Made by a program: the position numbers and the translations under genes
The notes under the pieces: generated by a model
The model's database searches: none
Told to the model about the DNA's origin: nothing
Seen by the model: only the letters and a program-made list of their open reading frames with translations
Part shown: one piece after another, positions 53,001 to 60,703 of the stretch
Layout: every line of letters starts with the position of its first letter
Position numbering within the stretch: position 1 is the first letter of the stretch
Source of the DNA: Nocardia australiensis
Lineage (GTDB): Bacteria; Actinomycetota; Actinomycetes; Mycobacteriales; Mycobacteriaceae
Assembly (NCBI RefSeq): GCF_020733705.1
Contig: NZ_JAJFZM010000017.1
Coordinates: forward strand, 186,001 to 250,000
DNA: 64,000 nucleotides
Direction of reading: 5' to 3'

Positions 53001-53414
53001 CGTGGGCGCGCTGGAACGCAGCACCGGCAGCCCGGCGGCCTTGGCCGCGGCGATAGCGCGCGCCTTGTTGCCCGCCAACTCCAGCACATCGGCGGACGGT
53101 CCGATGAAGGTGATGCCCGCACGGGCGCAGGCCGCGGCCAGATCAGGATTCTCCGACAAGAAGCCGTAGCCGGGGTAGATCGCGTCCGCGCCCGCCGACT
53201 TCGCGGCCTCGACGATGGCGTCGATCGACAGATAGGCCCGGACCGGGTGCCCCTCTTCGCCGATTTGATAAGACTCGGCCGCCTTCAACCGATGGACGGA
53301 ATTGCGATCCTCATACGGGAAGACCGCAACCGTCCCGATACCGAGTTCGTAGGCCGCGCGGAAGGCCCGGATCGCGATTTCACCGCGGTTTGCAACCAAG
53401 ACTTTCGAGAACAT
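50010..53414 (-). CDS. pyc: Pyruvate carboxylase
   Basis: Anaplerotic enzyme converting pyruvate to oxaloacetate, 1134 residues in one chain. The biotin carboxylase part starts MFSKVLVANRGEIAIRAFRAA and includes IYPGYGFLSENPDLA and a Gly-rich KAVAGGGGRGMR. The carboxyltransferase part has TDTTFRDAHQSLLATRVRT near 550 with metal-binding residues. The C-terminal biotin carrier domain has IEAMKMEAAI with the biotinylated lysine about 40 residues before the end. The start at 53414 matches the family start; the Shine-Dalgarno is weak. Confidence 0.96.
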   Translation of the reverse strand: MFSKVLVANRGEIAIRAFRAAYELGIGTVAVFPYEDRNSVHRLKAAESYQIGEEGHPVRAYLSIDAIVEAAKSAGADAIYPGYGFLSENPDLAAACARAGITFIGPSADVLELAGNKARAIAAAKAAGLPVLRSSAPTADVEELLAASEELTYPIFVKAVAGGGGRGMRRVAEAAQLRESIEAASREAESAFGDPTVFLEQAVVNPRHIEVQILADQHGNVMHLFERDCSLQRRHQKVIELAPAPNLDPALRGRICADAVAFARQIGYSCAGTVEFLLDERGNHVFIEMNPRIQVEHTVTEEITDVDLVQAQLRIAAGETLEQLGLSQDTVAIHGAALQCRITTEDPANGFRPDTGRITAYRTPGGAGIRLDGGANLGAEVGAYFDSMLVKLTCRGSDFETAISRARRAVAEFRIRGVATNIPFLQAVLDDPDFRAGRVTTSFIEERPQLLTLRGSADRGTKILNYLADITVNKPHGERPTTIYPHDKLPALDLSAAPPAGSRQRLLQLGPEGFAQALRAQKALGVTDTTFRDAHQSLLATRVRTNGLLDVAGHVARLTPELLSIEAWGGATYDVALRFLYEDPWERLAALREAVPNICLQMLLRGRNTVGYTPYPERVTRAFVEEATSTGIDIFRIFDALNNVDQMRPAIDAVRETGTAIAEVAMSYTGDLSNPDETLYTLDYYLKLAEQIVDAGAHVLAIKDMAGLLRAPAAATLVTALRSNFDLPVHVHTHDTPGGQLATYLAAWQAGADAVDGASAAMAGTTSQPALSAIVAAAAHSEFDTGLNLQNVCDLEPYWEALRKVYAPFESGLPAPTGRVYTHEIPGGQLSNLRQQAIALGLGDRFEEVEAKYAAADRLLGRLVKVTPSSKVVGDLALALVGTGVEIEDFATDPGRFDIPDSVIGFLRGELGTPAGGWPEPFRSRALADRGPAKPETALTAEDEAGLAGSAQQRRDTLNRLLFPAPTAEFLAHREKYGDTTGLSANQFFYGLRRGDEHRVQLEKGVTLLIGLEAISEPDERGMRTVMCILNGQLRPVAVRDRAIASEIPAAEKADKTNAGHIAAPFAGVVTLAVSEGDSIAAGDTVGTIEAMKMEAAITAPRAGIVGRVAIGPVQQVEGGDLLIELAVRESSAQ

Positions 53415-53639
53415 TGGCCTAACGTACCTGCCGCCCAACTCGGCCCGGACAGCGAAGGTCCTTCGCACGAATCTTCACAACCAGACCTAGCACGCTTGCG
53501 AAGTTTCGTTAGTGCGGTTGTGATATCGGCTGCGCGCCTCGGTCATCCTCGCCTATGCTGGATGGCGCAGCTGGTTCGCCGAGCGCAGACGAGATGGAGC
53601 CCCTACGTCGCGTATCGGAGTCGAACTCGCCGGTCGTAG

Positions 53640-53842
53640 TATTCGCCGGTCGAGTGAGAGGGAACCCGGTGAGATGCCGGGACTGTCCCGCAGCGGTATG
53701 CAGGAACGACCGCCGTCATAGGCACTGGGATACCGGGCAGTCTTGCCCGTGACCTGGGAAGCGACGGCCAGTAGGTGAGCCCCGGCACCGACCGGGGTCG
53801 GCCAGAAGGCCCGTGCCCGCAAGTCCGAAGACCTGCCAGCCG
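53640..53842 (+). ncRNA. Cobalamin (B12) riboswitch
   Basis: The conserved core is readable in order: GAGGGAACCCGGTGAGATGC, CCGGGACTGTCCCGCAGCGG, and the 3' B12 box CAAGTCCGAAGACCTGCCAG, with intermediate helices between (CCCCGGCACC ... GGCC). This is the class found upstream of B12-dependent or B12-replacing genes. It lies about 160 nt before metE, the B12-independent methionine synthase, which it should repress when cobalamin is abundant. Boundaries are approximate. Confidence 0.88.
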
Positions 53843-53843
53843 T

Positions 53844-53864
53844 GCCGGATACGCCGTATCCGGC
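53844..53864 (+). terminator. Hairpin in the riboswitch expression platform
   Basis: GCCGGATAC-GCC-GTATCCGGC is a perfect 9-bp stem directly after the B12 box. No T run follows, so it may be an attenuator or a translational-control element and not a classical terminator. Confidence 0.45.
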
Positions 53865-54004
53865 GGCCACCGCCTCGTGGATTGGGCGTGCGGATCACCG
53901 GTGTAGACGTGTCGGGCTCTTGTTGTCGGATTTTCCGGCATGTCATACGGTTCCGTGCTGCTCGTAGGGGCGAGGGCTTTCGACCTCAGCACTGGAGAAA
54001 CATC

Positions 54005-56263
54005 GTGACTGTTTCACTTCGGACGCCATTCACCGCAACGGTCCTCGGTCTGCCACGGGTAGGGCCGAACCGCGAGCTCAAGCGCGCCACCGAATCCTAC
54101 TGGGCCGGACGCGTCGACGCCGCCGCGCTGCACGCCGTCGCGCGTGACCTGCGCGCGGCCCAGTTCGCCGAACTACAGGCCGCCGGGCTCGATTCGATTC
54201 CGGTCGGCACCTTCTCCTATTACGACCAGGTACTCGACACTGCCGTCATGCTCGGCGCGCTGCCACCTCGGGTGGCGGATATCGCCGATCCGCTGGATCG
54301 CTATTTCGCGGCGGCACGCGGCACCGACACCGTCGAACCGCTGGAGATGACCAAATGGTTCGATACGAACTATCACTATCTGGTCCCGGAAATCGGCCCG
54401 GACACCGTGTTCTCGCTGCATCCGGACAAGCTGCTCGACGAATTGGGCGAGGCGCTCACACTCGGTGTGCCCGCCCGGCCGGTGGTGCTCGGCCCGGTCA
54501 CGTTCCTGAAGTTGGCGAAGGCGACCGGCGCGGCCGCGCTGGATCGGCTCGGCGAACTCGTCGCGCTGTATCGAGAGCTGCTGCGGCTACTCGCTACGGC
54601 GGGCGCCGAGTGGGTGCAGTTCGACGAGCCCATTGTCGTCACCGATCTGTCCGATGACGAGATAGCACTACTGCGACGCGCGTACGCCGAATTATCCGCG
54701 ACACCGGATCGTCCCGCGATCCTCGTGGCAACCTACTTCGGTACCGCGGGGGCCGCGCTTCCCGCATTGGCCGACACCGATATCGACGGCATCGCACTCG
54801 ATTTCACCGCCTCGACCGAGATCGCCGCGATCCCCGCGCTCGCGGGCAAACTGCTGGTCGCCGGAGTCGTCGACGGCCGAAATGTGTGGCGCGCCAACCT
54901 GGATCGCGCCCTGGCGACACTCACCACCCTACGGGGCGACGCGGAGTCCATCGCCGTGTCGAGTTCCTGCTCGTTGCTGCATGTGCCCTACACCCTGGCC
55001 GTCGAGACGGACCTAGACGAGCAATTGCGCTCGTGGCTGGCGTTCGGCGCGGAGAAGGCCGCCGAAGTGCGCCTGCTTGCGACCGGGTTACGCGACGGCC
55101 AGGCGGCGATAGCCGACGAAATGGCCACTGCCCGTGCGGCTTCGGTGTCGAGGCATACCGATCCGCGACTGGACGATCCGCAGGTGCGAGCGCGACTGGC
55201 GCGGCTCGGCCGCGACGCCACGCGGCGGGCACCCGCCGAGCAACGACGGACCATACAGGCAGAACGTCTGCACTTGCCCGCGCTGCCGACGACCACAATC
55301 GGGTCCTATCCGCAGACCTCGTCGATCCGGCTCGCCCGTGCCGCACTGCGCAAGGGTGAGATCGACCGGTCGGAGTATGTCCGCAGGATGCGCGCGGAGA
55401 TCACGGATGTTGTCGCGCTACAGGAGAAGCTGGGCCTGGACGTGCTGGTGCACGGTGAGCCGGAGCGCAACGACATGGTGCAGTATTTTGCCGAACAGCT
55501 CGATGGCTTCGCCGCCACGGAGGCGGGCTGGGTGCAGTCCTACGGCACCCGTTGCGTGCGGCCACCGATCCTGTACGGCGATGTGGCACGGCCCGCCGCG
55601 ATGACCGTCGACTGGATCGCCTTCGCCCAATCGCTCACCGACAAGCCGGTCAAGGGCATGCTCACCGGCCCGGTGACGATCCTGGCCTGGTCGTTCGTCC
55701 GCGACGATCAGCCGCTCGCCGAATCGGCGCGGCAGGTGGCGCTGGCGATCCGTGACGAGACGGTCGATCTTCAGGCCGCGGGTATTCGCATCATCCAGGT
55801 CGACGAACCCGCATTGCGGGAACTGCTCCCACTGCGCGCCGCCGACCAGCCCGCCTACCTCGAGTGGTCGGTCCATGCCTTCCGGCTGGCAACTTCCGGC
55901 GTCTCCGATGCCACCCAAATCCATACCCATCTCTGCTATTCGGAGTTCGGTGAGGTGATCGACGCGATCGCGGGCTTGGACGCCGATGTCACGTCGATCG
56001 AAGCGGCTCGCTCGCATATGGAGGTTCTCGACGATCTCAATGCGGCCGGTTTCGACCTCGGTGTCGGCCCCGGTGTCTACGACATCCACTCCCCCAGGGT
56101 GCCCAGCGTCGACGAAATCATCAACGCGTTGCGTGCTGCTTTGAAAGCTATTCCAGCACACCGGCTTTGGGTAAACCCCGACTGCGGCCTAAAGACTCGC
56201 GGCCCCGACGAGGTAGAAGCGTCGCTGCAAAACCTGGTGGCCGCGGCCCGCGCCGTGCGCTGA
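54005..56263 (+). CDS. metE: Cobalamin-independent methionine synthase
   Basis: MetE transfers a methyl group from methyltetrahydrofolate (polyglutamate) to homocysteine without B12. The 752-residue protein starts VTVSLRTPFTATVLGLPRVG and has N- and C-terminal barrel halves; QFDEPIV and QVDEPAL are substrate-site motifs, and zinc ligands are in THLCYSEF, the late ...VTSIEAARS region and VNPDCGLKTR. GTG 54005 has GGAG 7 nt upstream. A riboswitch precedes it and a strong hairpin follows the stop. This fits a cell with both MetE and a B12-dependent MetH. Confidence 0.95.
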   Translation: MTVSLRTPFTATVLGLPRVGPNRELKRATESYWAGRVDAAALHAVARDLRAAQFAELQAAGLDSIPVGTFSYYDQVLDTAVMLGALPPRVADIADPLDRYFAAARGTDTVEPLEMTKWFDTNYHYLVPEIGPDTVFSLHPDKLLDELGEALTLGVPARPVVLGPVTFLKLAKATGAAALDRLGELVALYRELLRLLATAGAEWVQFDEPIVVTDLSDDEIALLRRAYAELSATPDRPAILVATYFGTAGAALPALADTDIDGIALDFTASTEIAAIPALAGKLLVAGVVDGRNVWRANLDRALATLTTLRGDAESIAVSSSCSLLHVPYTLAVETDLDEQLRSWLAFGAEKAAEVRLLATGLRDGQAAIADEMATARAASVSRHTDPRLDDPQVRARLARLGRDATRRAPAEQRRTIQAERLHLPALPTTTIGSYPQTSSIRLARAALRKGEIDRSEYVRRMRAEITDVVALQEKLGLDVLVHGEPERNDMVQYFAEQLDGFAATEAGWVQSYGTRCVRPPILYGDVARPAAMTVDWIAFAQSLTDKPVKGMLTGPVTILAWSFVRDDQPLAESARQVALAIRDETVDLQAAGIRIIQVDEPALRELLPLRAADQPAYLEWSVHAFRLATSGVSDATQIHTHLCYSEFGEVIDAIAGLDADVTSIEAARSHMEVLDDLNAAGFDLGVGPGVYDIHSPRVPSVDEIINALRAALKAIPAHRLWVNPDCGLKTRGPDEVEASLQNLVAAARAVR

Positions 56264-56922
56264 CCTCGAGTAATCACGCGTGAATCGTCCGCGCCGGGTC
56301 ACAGTGGCCCGGCGCGGACGATTCAGCATCACGAAACCAATTCTCTATCAGTCGTTTTCGACCTCAGGTAGCGGCTCAGGCCGCGGCCTCGGTGTAAATC
56401 GCTCGCACACGTCGCCGGTGCGTGTCACCGGCCGAATCCGCGCCCTCGCACTTACACCACGCCGCCAAGCGGTATGGCACCCCGGACAACGCTCCATGCG
56501 AACCCCTCCTCACACCACCGAAACAACGAATCCCCATTTGTTTGTCTTCGACGCACTGAGAGCTGAGCCGGTTCCCCTTTTTCACGGGCAATTCCACTGA
56601 CACCGCCGGGCGCGATCGAGTGCCGGCACACGTGAAGTCGCACCCCGCCACGTCACAGTGCCGCCAATGGCGCGACGACGACGCCCCACGGATGCCTTTC
56701 GCACCCGGCCACGTCGGCGTCCCGCCACGCATGCCAACAAAACTCTAGACACCAATCGAACCATCGATTAATGTGACGTTATATAGCGGCACGATAGACA
56801 GTGACTCGCTAGCCGAGTTATCCCGGGCGATCCGCCGATCTCGACAGAAACGGACTTCTTCCTCCATATCGGCGCCTTCGCCGGCAACCAACCACATTTC
56901 GACACCGAAACGGAGAAATTCG
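56264..56922. other. 659-bp intergenic region after metE
   Basis: The region holds the metE hairpin terminator (56281-56325) and then no convincing gene. Open frames in the middle have unusual composition and no good ribosome binding site. From about 56740 the sequence becomes more AT-rich (around TTAATGTGACGTTATATAGC), consistent with the promoter and leader of the secreted-protein gene at 56923. Confidence 0.7.
56281..56325. terminator. Strong hairpin terminator after metE
   Basis: Perfect 18-bp arms TGAATCGTCCGCGCCGGG (56281-56298) and CCCGGCGCGGACGATTCA (56308-56325) with a 9-nt loop, starting 18 bp after the metE stop. No T tract follows; this U-less form is common in high-GC actinobacteria. 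Confidence 0.85.
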
Positions 56923-57306
56923 ATGATCACCAATAGCCACCAACTGGCCGCCCGTCGCCTGCTCACCTGTGCCGCCATCGTCGGCGCGATCACCACCGCA
57001 TCGGCGGGAATGGCGTTCGCGGAGTCGCACAACGACCATTCCTCCGGTCGTGGTGGCTCCTACAGTGACGGCGATACGACCGGCGCACACCACATCGATC
57101 CACGTGGCTACATGCACACCGATTCCGATCCGCTCGAGCAGAGCCAGCACGACGACGCACTGCGCGCGTACCACGAGCGCCAGAACCAGGTCGAGGCAGC
57201 TCAGAACACCTCGAGCAGCAACTCCCGCAACTCGACCTGGAATCAGGTCCAGAACTCCGAGGGCGGCTGGAAGGTATGCAAGGCCCAGGCGACCTGGTGC
57301 AAATAG
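56923..57306 (+). CDS. Small secreted protein, His/Asn/Ser-rich
   Basis: A 127-residue exported protein. A typical signal peptide covers about residues 1-35 (ARRLLTCAAIVGAITTASAG, cleavage likely after AFA). The mature part (about 92 residues) is rich in His, Asp, Ser and Asn (HNDHSSGRGG, QSQHDDALRAYHERQNQVE) and ends with two cysteines in GWKVCKAQATWCK. The start at 56923 has GGAG 7 nt upstream. I recognise no family; the C-terminal Cys pair may form a disulfide. Confidence 0.72.
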   Translation: MITNSHQLAARRLLTCAAIVGAITTASAGMAFAESHNDHSSGRGGSYSDGDTTGAHHIDPRGYMHTDSDPLEQSQHDDALRAYHERQNQVEAAQNTSSSNSRNSTWNQVQNSEGGWKVCKAQATWCK

Positions 57307-57501
57307 ACCGGGAATTCCGGCGTAAACAGCTCCAGCAACTCGGGCCCGAATAACCGGCTGCGCAGATCGCGGCACTGAGTCGAGCCAGATCCATCCCCCC
57401 TATGCGCCGCTACTCAATGGCGCATTACATGACGTGTGAAGTATTCCGGAATGGCCCGATCGCTATCGGCTGATAGGGCACAAAATGAAAGAGAGACGCC
57501 G

Positions 57502-58068
57502 ATGACCATACTAAGCAGGCGCAAATCGGCAGTGCCCACATCTACTGACGCAGGTCGTTCGAACGTAGGTAGGTCGAAAGCCGGCACGTTGGCCGTCCTC
57601 GCCGCCACCGCGTTCGCTGCGGGTTGTATCGGAACCGGCGCGGGAATCGCCGAGGCCGATACCGGCGTCGCCTGTCTGTGGGCGGGCGATGGCTACCGGC
57701 AAGGGCTGACGATCAGCGCGGGCGGCTGGAATTTCACCTGCCGTACCGATTCCGGCGGTGGCCCTTACTGGGCCGTCGACCATGCGGTGAACGGGCACAG
57801 CACCGTCCACAACCCCGGCGCAAACTCCAACCCCGCGGGTCTGTTCAGTCCGGGCGCACGCCAGCCGGGTACCTCCTACAACGACTTTTGCGTCGGTAGC
57901 CAGCTGATCGAGGGCGCCGAGGACATCTACCAGGCCGTCGCGGACCGAAACGGCGCCATGTACTGGAAGGCAGCGGGGTCGATCGACCTGTGGACCTTCG
58001 ACGGCGGCACCGGCCCGCAGCGGTCGTGGCGGTCCTCGAGTCTCTGCTATGACGGCGTGCTGAGCTGA
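57502..58068 (+). CDS. Secreted protein of unknown function
   Basis: A 188-residue protein with an extended signal peptide: basic N-terminus, hydrophobic GTLAVLAATAFAAGCIG (about 28-45), and a likely cleavage site after AEA. FAAGC could alternatively be a poor lipobox. The mature domain (about 135 residues) has WNFTCR, FCVGSQLIEGAED and SLCYDGV with four or more cysteines and many Gly, Trp and Tyr residues. The ATG at 57502 has GAGAG upstream. Its 3' end overlaps the convergent regulator gene by 22 bp. Confidence 0.72.
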   Translation: MTILSRRKSAVPTSTDAGRSNVGRSKAGTLAVLAATAFAAGCIGTGAGIAEADTGVACLWAGDGYRQGLTISAGGWNFTCRTDSGGGPYWAVDHAVNGHSTVHNPGANSNPAGLFSPGARQPGTSYNDFCVGSQLIEGAEDIYQAVADRNGAMYWKAAGSIDLWTFDGGTGPQRSWRSSSLCYDGVLS

Positions 58069-60623
58069 TCATGCGACGGCAACTGGCGTGCCGCCGCACG
58101 CGCGGGCCGCTGCGCGGATTCGCGCCGGACGCGCTCGTCGAGCTCGGCAGGCACGTACCGCACGATGTCCGTTCGCGAGGCCGCCATCAACTTGCGGCGG
58201 ACGGACGCGACCTGGGCGTCGACCGTACGGATCGAACTGCCGCGCCGCGTGGCGATGGCGCTGTTGGCCCACCCCGCGGCAGCGAGCACGGCGACATCCC
58301 GTTCCGCGGGCGAGAGTTCCCGCCAGCGTGAGTCGGCGCCGCAGTCGGTGCGATCGCCGTTCGGCAGGTCGGTGACATCGAGCCTGCCCAGGATGAACCG
58401 TTGCAGCTCATCGAGTTCCGGACGCAGCCGACCACCACGCCGCGCGGCCGTCGCGTACGCCTGCTCACCGAGGACCGACGTCGCCACCTCGATGGCGTAA
58501 TCGGTACCGCGAGCCACCACCGGCACCCGATCGGCGGCGATGCCGATCCATCGATGCAGGGTGGCGATACCCCCTTGGATATAAGCGATTTCGGTGGCCA
58601 CGGCCCTCAGTGCCGCCGGACCATCCTGCCCTGAAGCCATCCGGTCGGACAAGATGTGGGTTCGCGCCTGCATGGCGCAGTGGATGATCCAGCTCGCCGT
58701 CCAGGTATCGCCCGTGGCCAGATGTCGTGCCACCGCGACCTGCTCGATCTCGAGTGCCCGGTACGGGTCGCCATGCTGGGATATCGCGATCAGCCACGCC
58801 ACCTCCGCCCACGAGATCGCCCACCAGGAGTCGGCGGCAACGGCCCGGTCCAGATGCCGACGCGAGACCCGTAGCGCTTGTTCGGCGTCGGCAAGATACG
58901 CACAGGCCAGCGCCTCGAACAGCTCGCTGCGTTGCGCACCTCCGCCGTCCCCGGCTTCGGCGAATTTCCTTTGCGCCCTCGCGAATACGATGGCAGCCCG
59001 CGGATCCAACTCGATGAGCAGCAGCTCCAGCCCTCGGGTGAACTCGACCGGGGCGGGCAGACCGATATCCTCGCTGGCGCTCTCGCGCCAGTTCGCACGC
59101 ACCGCCGGATCGGACAGGCATCGGTCGGCGCACTCGTCGAGCAGTCGCGCGGTGAAGTCACGGCGGCCCTGCCACAGCGCGACCCATCCGACCAAGGCGG
59201 TCGCCGTGATCCGCAGTTGAGTCGGTGGCGGGTCGACGTATCTGGTAGCTGTCAGCGCCTGTTCGGTGAGCCCGCCCACCGCACGGTTGGCGCCGGTGAT
59301 GAACGGAATCCGCAGCGCCATCAGGGTTACCGCAGTCTCCAGTCCTATGACAGCCTCGGTCGGCTCGGCAAGACTGGTCTCGATGGCGGTCAGGATATTG
59401 CACCAGGCCGATCGCGCCCAGTTGAGCCAAGCCTGTTCGTGCGGGCCGTACCATGCCTGCTCCCCCTCCACGACGCGGTCCCGGTAATAGCGCCGATGCC
59501 GAGCCAGCAGCGACTCCGCACGCATGCCGTCATCGCGCTCGGCAAGCCGGTCCCGCGCGAATACCCGGACGGTCTCGAGCAGGTAGTACGACACCGTGCT
59601 CGCCCCGACCCGCACGGACACCAACGACCGTGCCGCCAATCGCTCCAGCAGCGACTCGATCATCGGCGCGGGCAGCGCGACGTCGGTACAGACGGCCACG
59701 ATAGCGTCGGAATCCGCCCCGCCGCTGCGCGTTTCGTCGCCCTCGGCGTCGCCGCAGGCGGCGAACACCGACATCCGGTCCAGCAGTAGCTGTTCGCTCT
59801 GGGTACACAGCCCATACGACCAGGCGATGACATCGCGAACGCTGCGGTGGCGTTCCTCAGCGCCCACCCGGACCCCGCGCGACCATTGCATGCGCCGGTC
59901 ATCGGTGTCGCCGGTGAGTTCGCGTAGCACGATGACCGGTGGCCGGTGCAACAACCGCGCCGCCGCGAGTCGAATGAACAGCGGATTGTTGTCGACGTGT
60001 CCACAGATCCGTTCGGCGACGGCGAGTTGCTCGGGATCTTCGGGTATCGGGCGTCCGGTGAGCTCGGCTCGCCGCCGGAACAGTTCGACGGCGTGTCCGG
60101 CTTGCAGTGGCGGCACGCCCACGATGTGCTCGTCGATCCAGCCCACCGGTTCCCGGCTGGTCACGATGACGGTCAGCAGCGGCGCGGCACTCAAGATGTC
60201 GACGATCAGCGGACCGACGGCCTCGAGCACGTGCTCGCAATTGTCGAGCACCAGGATCGTCCGGTGGCTTCCGGTATTATCGCCGCCGGTGAACGCCTCC
60301 ACCAGACCGTCGCGGGCGGATCGAATGGCGATATCGGACGACACCACCGACTGCACGAGTTCCTCGGCCACGATCGTGGTGTCGACGCCCGGCGTCAATC
60401 GGGCCAGCCTCGTCCAGAAGACCTTGTCGCGCGGTGTCTTCCGATACCTCCGAAGCGCTTCGCCCGCGAGCGTCGTCTTGCCGATGCCGCCCGGGCCGAC
60501 CAGAGTGATCAGTCGAGCATTGGGCGAGGAAAGCAGCGTTTCGATCCGCTGCAACTCGCAATGTCTGCCGACGAACTCACGCACTGTGTCCGGAACATCA
60601 CCGCCGGGTTTCACTGCAGACAT
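58047..60623 (-). CDS. Large ATPase-LuxR transcriptional regulator
   Basis: An 858-residue STAND-type regulator. The N-terminal NTPase has Walker A TLVGPGGIGKTTLAGEALRR, Walker B TILVLDNCEHVLEAVGP and the sensor TSREPVGWIDEHI. A TPR-like helical middle follows (about 400-740). The C-terminus is a LuxR helix-turn-helix (ELSPAERDVAVLAAAGWANS, then IRTVDAQVASVRRKLM). The start at 60623 (MSAVKPGGDV) aligns with the start of the paralogue next door. The stop lies 22 bp inside the 3' end of the secreted-protein gene. Confidence 0.85.
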   Translation of the reverse strand: MSAVKPGGDVPDTVREFVGRHCELQRIETLLSSPNARLITLVGPGGIGKTTLAGEALRRYRKTPRDKVFWTRLARLTPGVDTTIVAEELVQSVVSSDIAIRSARDGLVEAFTGGDNTGSHRTILVLDNCEHVLEAVGPLIVDILSAAPLLTVIVTSREPVGWIDEHIVGVPPLQAGHAVELFRRRAELTGRPIPEDPEQLAVAERICGHVDNNPLFIRLAAARLLHRPPVIVLRELTGDTDDRRMQWSRGVRVGAEERHRSVRDVIAWSYGLCTQSEQLLLDRMSVFAACGDAEGDETRSGGADSDAIVAVCTDVALPAPMIESLLERLAARSLVSVRVGASTVSYYLLETVRVFARDRLAERDDGMRAESLLARHRRYYRDRVVEGEQAWYGPHEQAWLNWARSAWCNILTAIETSLAEPTEAVIGLETAVTLMALRIPFITGANRAVGGLTEQALTATRYVDPPPTQLRITATALVGWVALWQGRRDFTARLLDECADRCLSDPAVRANWRESASEDIGLPAPVEFTRGLELLLIELDPRAAIVFARAQRKFAEAGDGGGAQRSELFEALACAYLADAEQALRVSRRHLDRAVAADSWWAISWAEVAWLIAISQHGDPYRALEIEQVAVARHLATGDTWTASWIIHCAMQARTHILSDRMASGQDGPAALRAVATEIAYIQGGIATLHRWIGIAADRVPVVARGTDYAIEVATSVLGEQAYATAARRGGRLRPELDELQRFILGRLDVTDLPNGDRTDCGADSRWRELSPAERDVAVLAAAGWANSAIATRRGSSIRTVDAQVASVRRKLMAASRTDIVRYVPAELDERVRRESAQRPARAAARQLPSHDQLSTPS

Positions 60624-60703
60624 GCTCGCCAATCTATCGATTCCGAAGCGACCGGTTCCCACAGCGTAGTAGGCGGGCGGGCGCCTATCGATGCCGTCAG
60701 TCC

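Larger units (their letters stand above)
53415..54004 (+). other. 590-bp leader region between pyc and metE
   Basis: Non-coding region between the divergent pyc and metE. The first about 220 bp should contain both promoters; I could not fix the boxes. From about 53640 the cobalamin riboswitch begins, and a ribosome binding site (GGAG, 53986-53989) stands before the metE GTG. Confidence 0.75.

Noticed and set aside
53570..53640. tRNA-like TTCGA/GTCGAACTC sequences before the riboswitch
   Set aside because: No acceptor, D or anticodon stem could be built around them; they belong to the metE leader region.
56376..56732. Minus-strand frame of 118 codons after metE
   Set aside because: No ribosome binding site, odd Cys/Arg-rich composition and overlap with other frames of equal length; nothing supports translation.
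57580..57620. Lipoprotein call for the secreted protein at 57502
   Set aside because: The candidate lipobox FAAGC has no Leu/Val/Ile at -3, and a normal signal peptidase I site (AEA) follows closely, so simple secretion is preferred.
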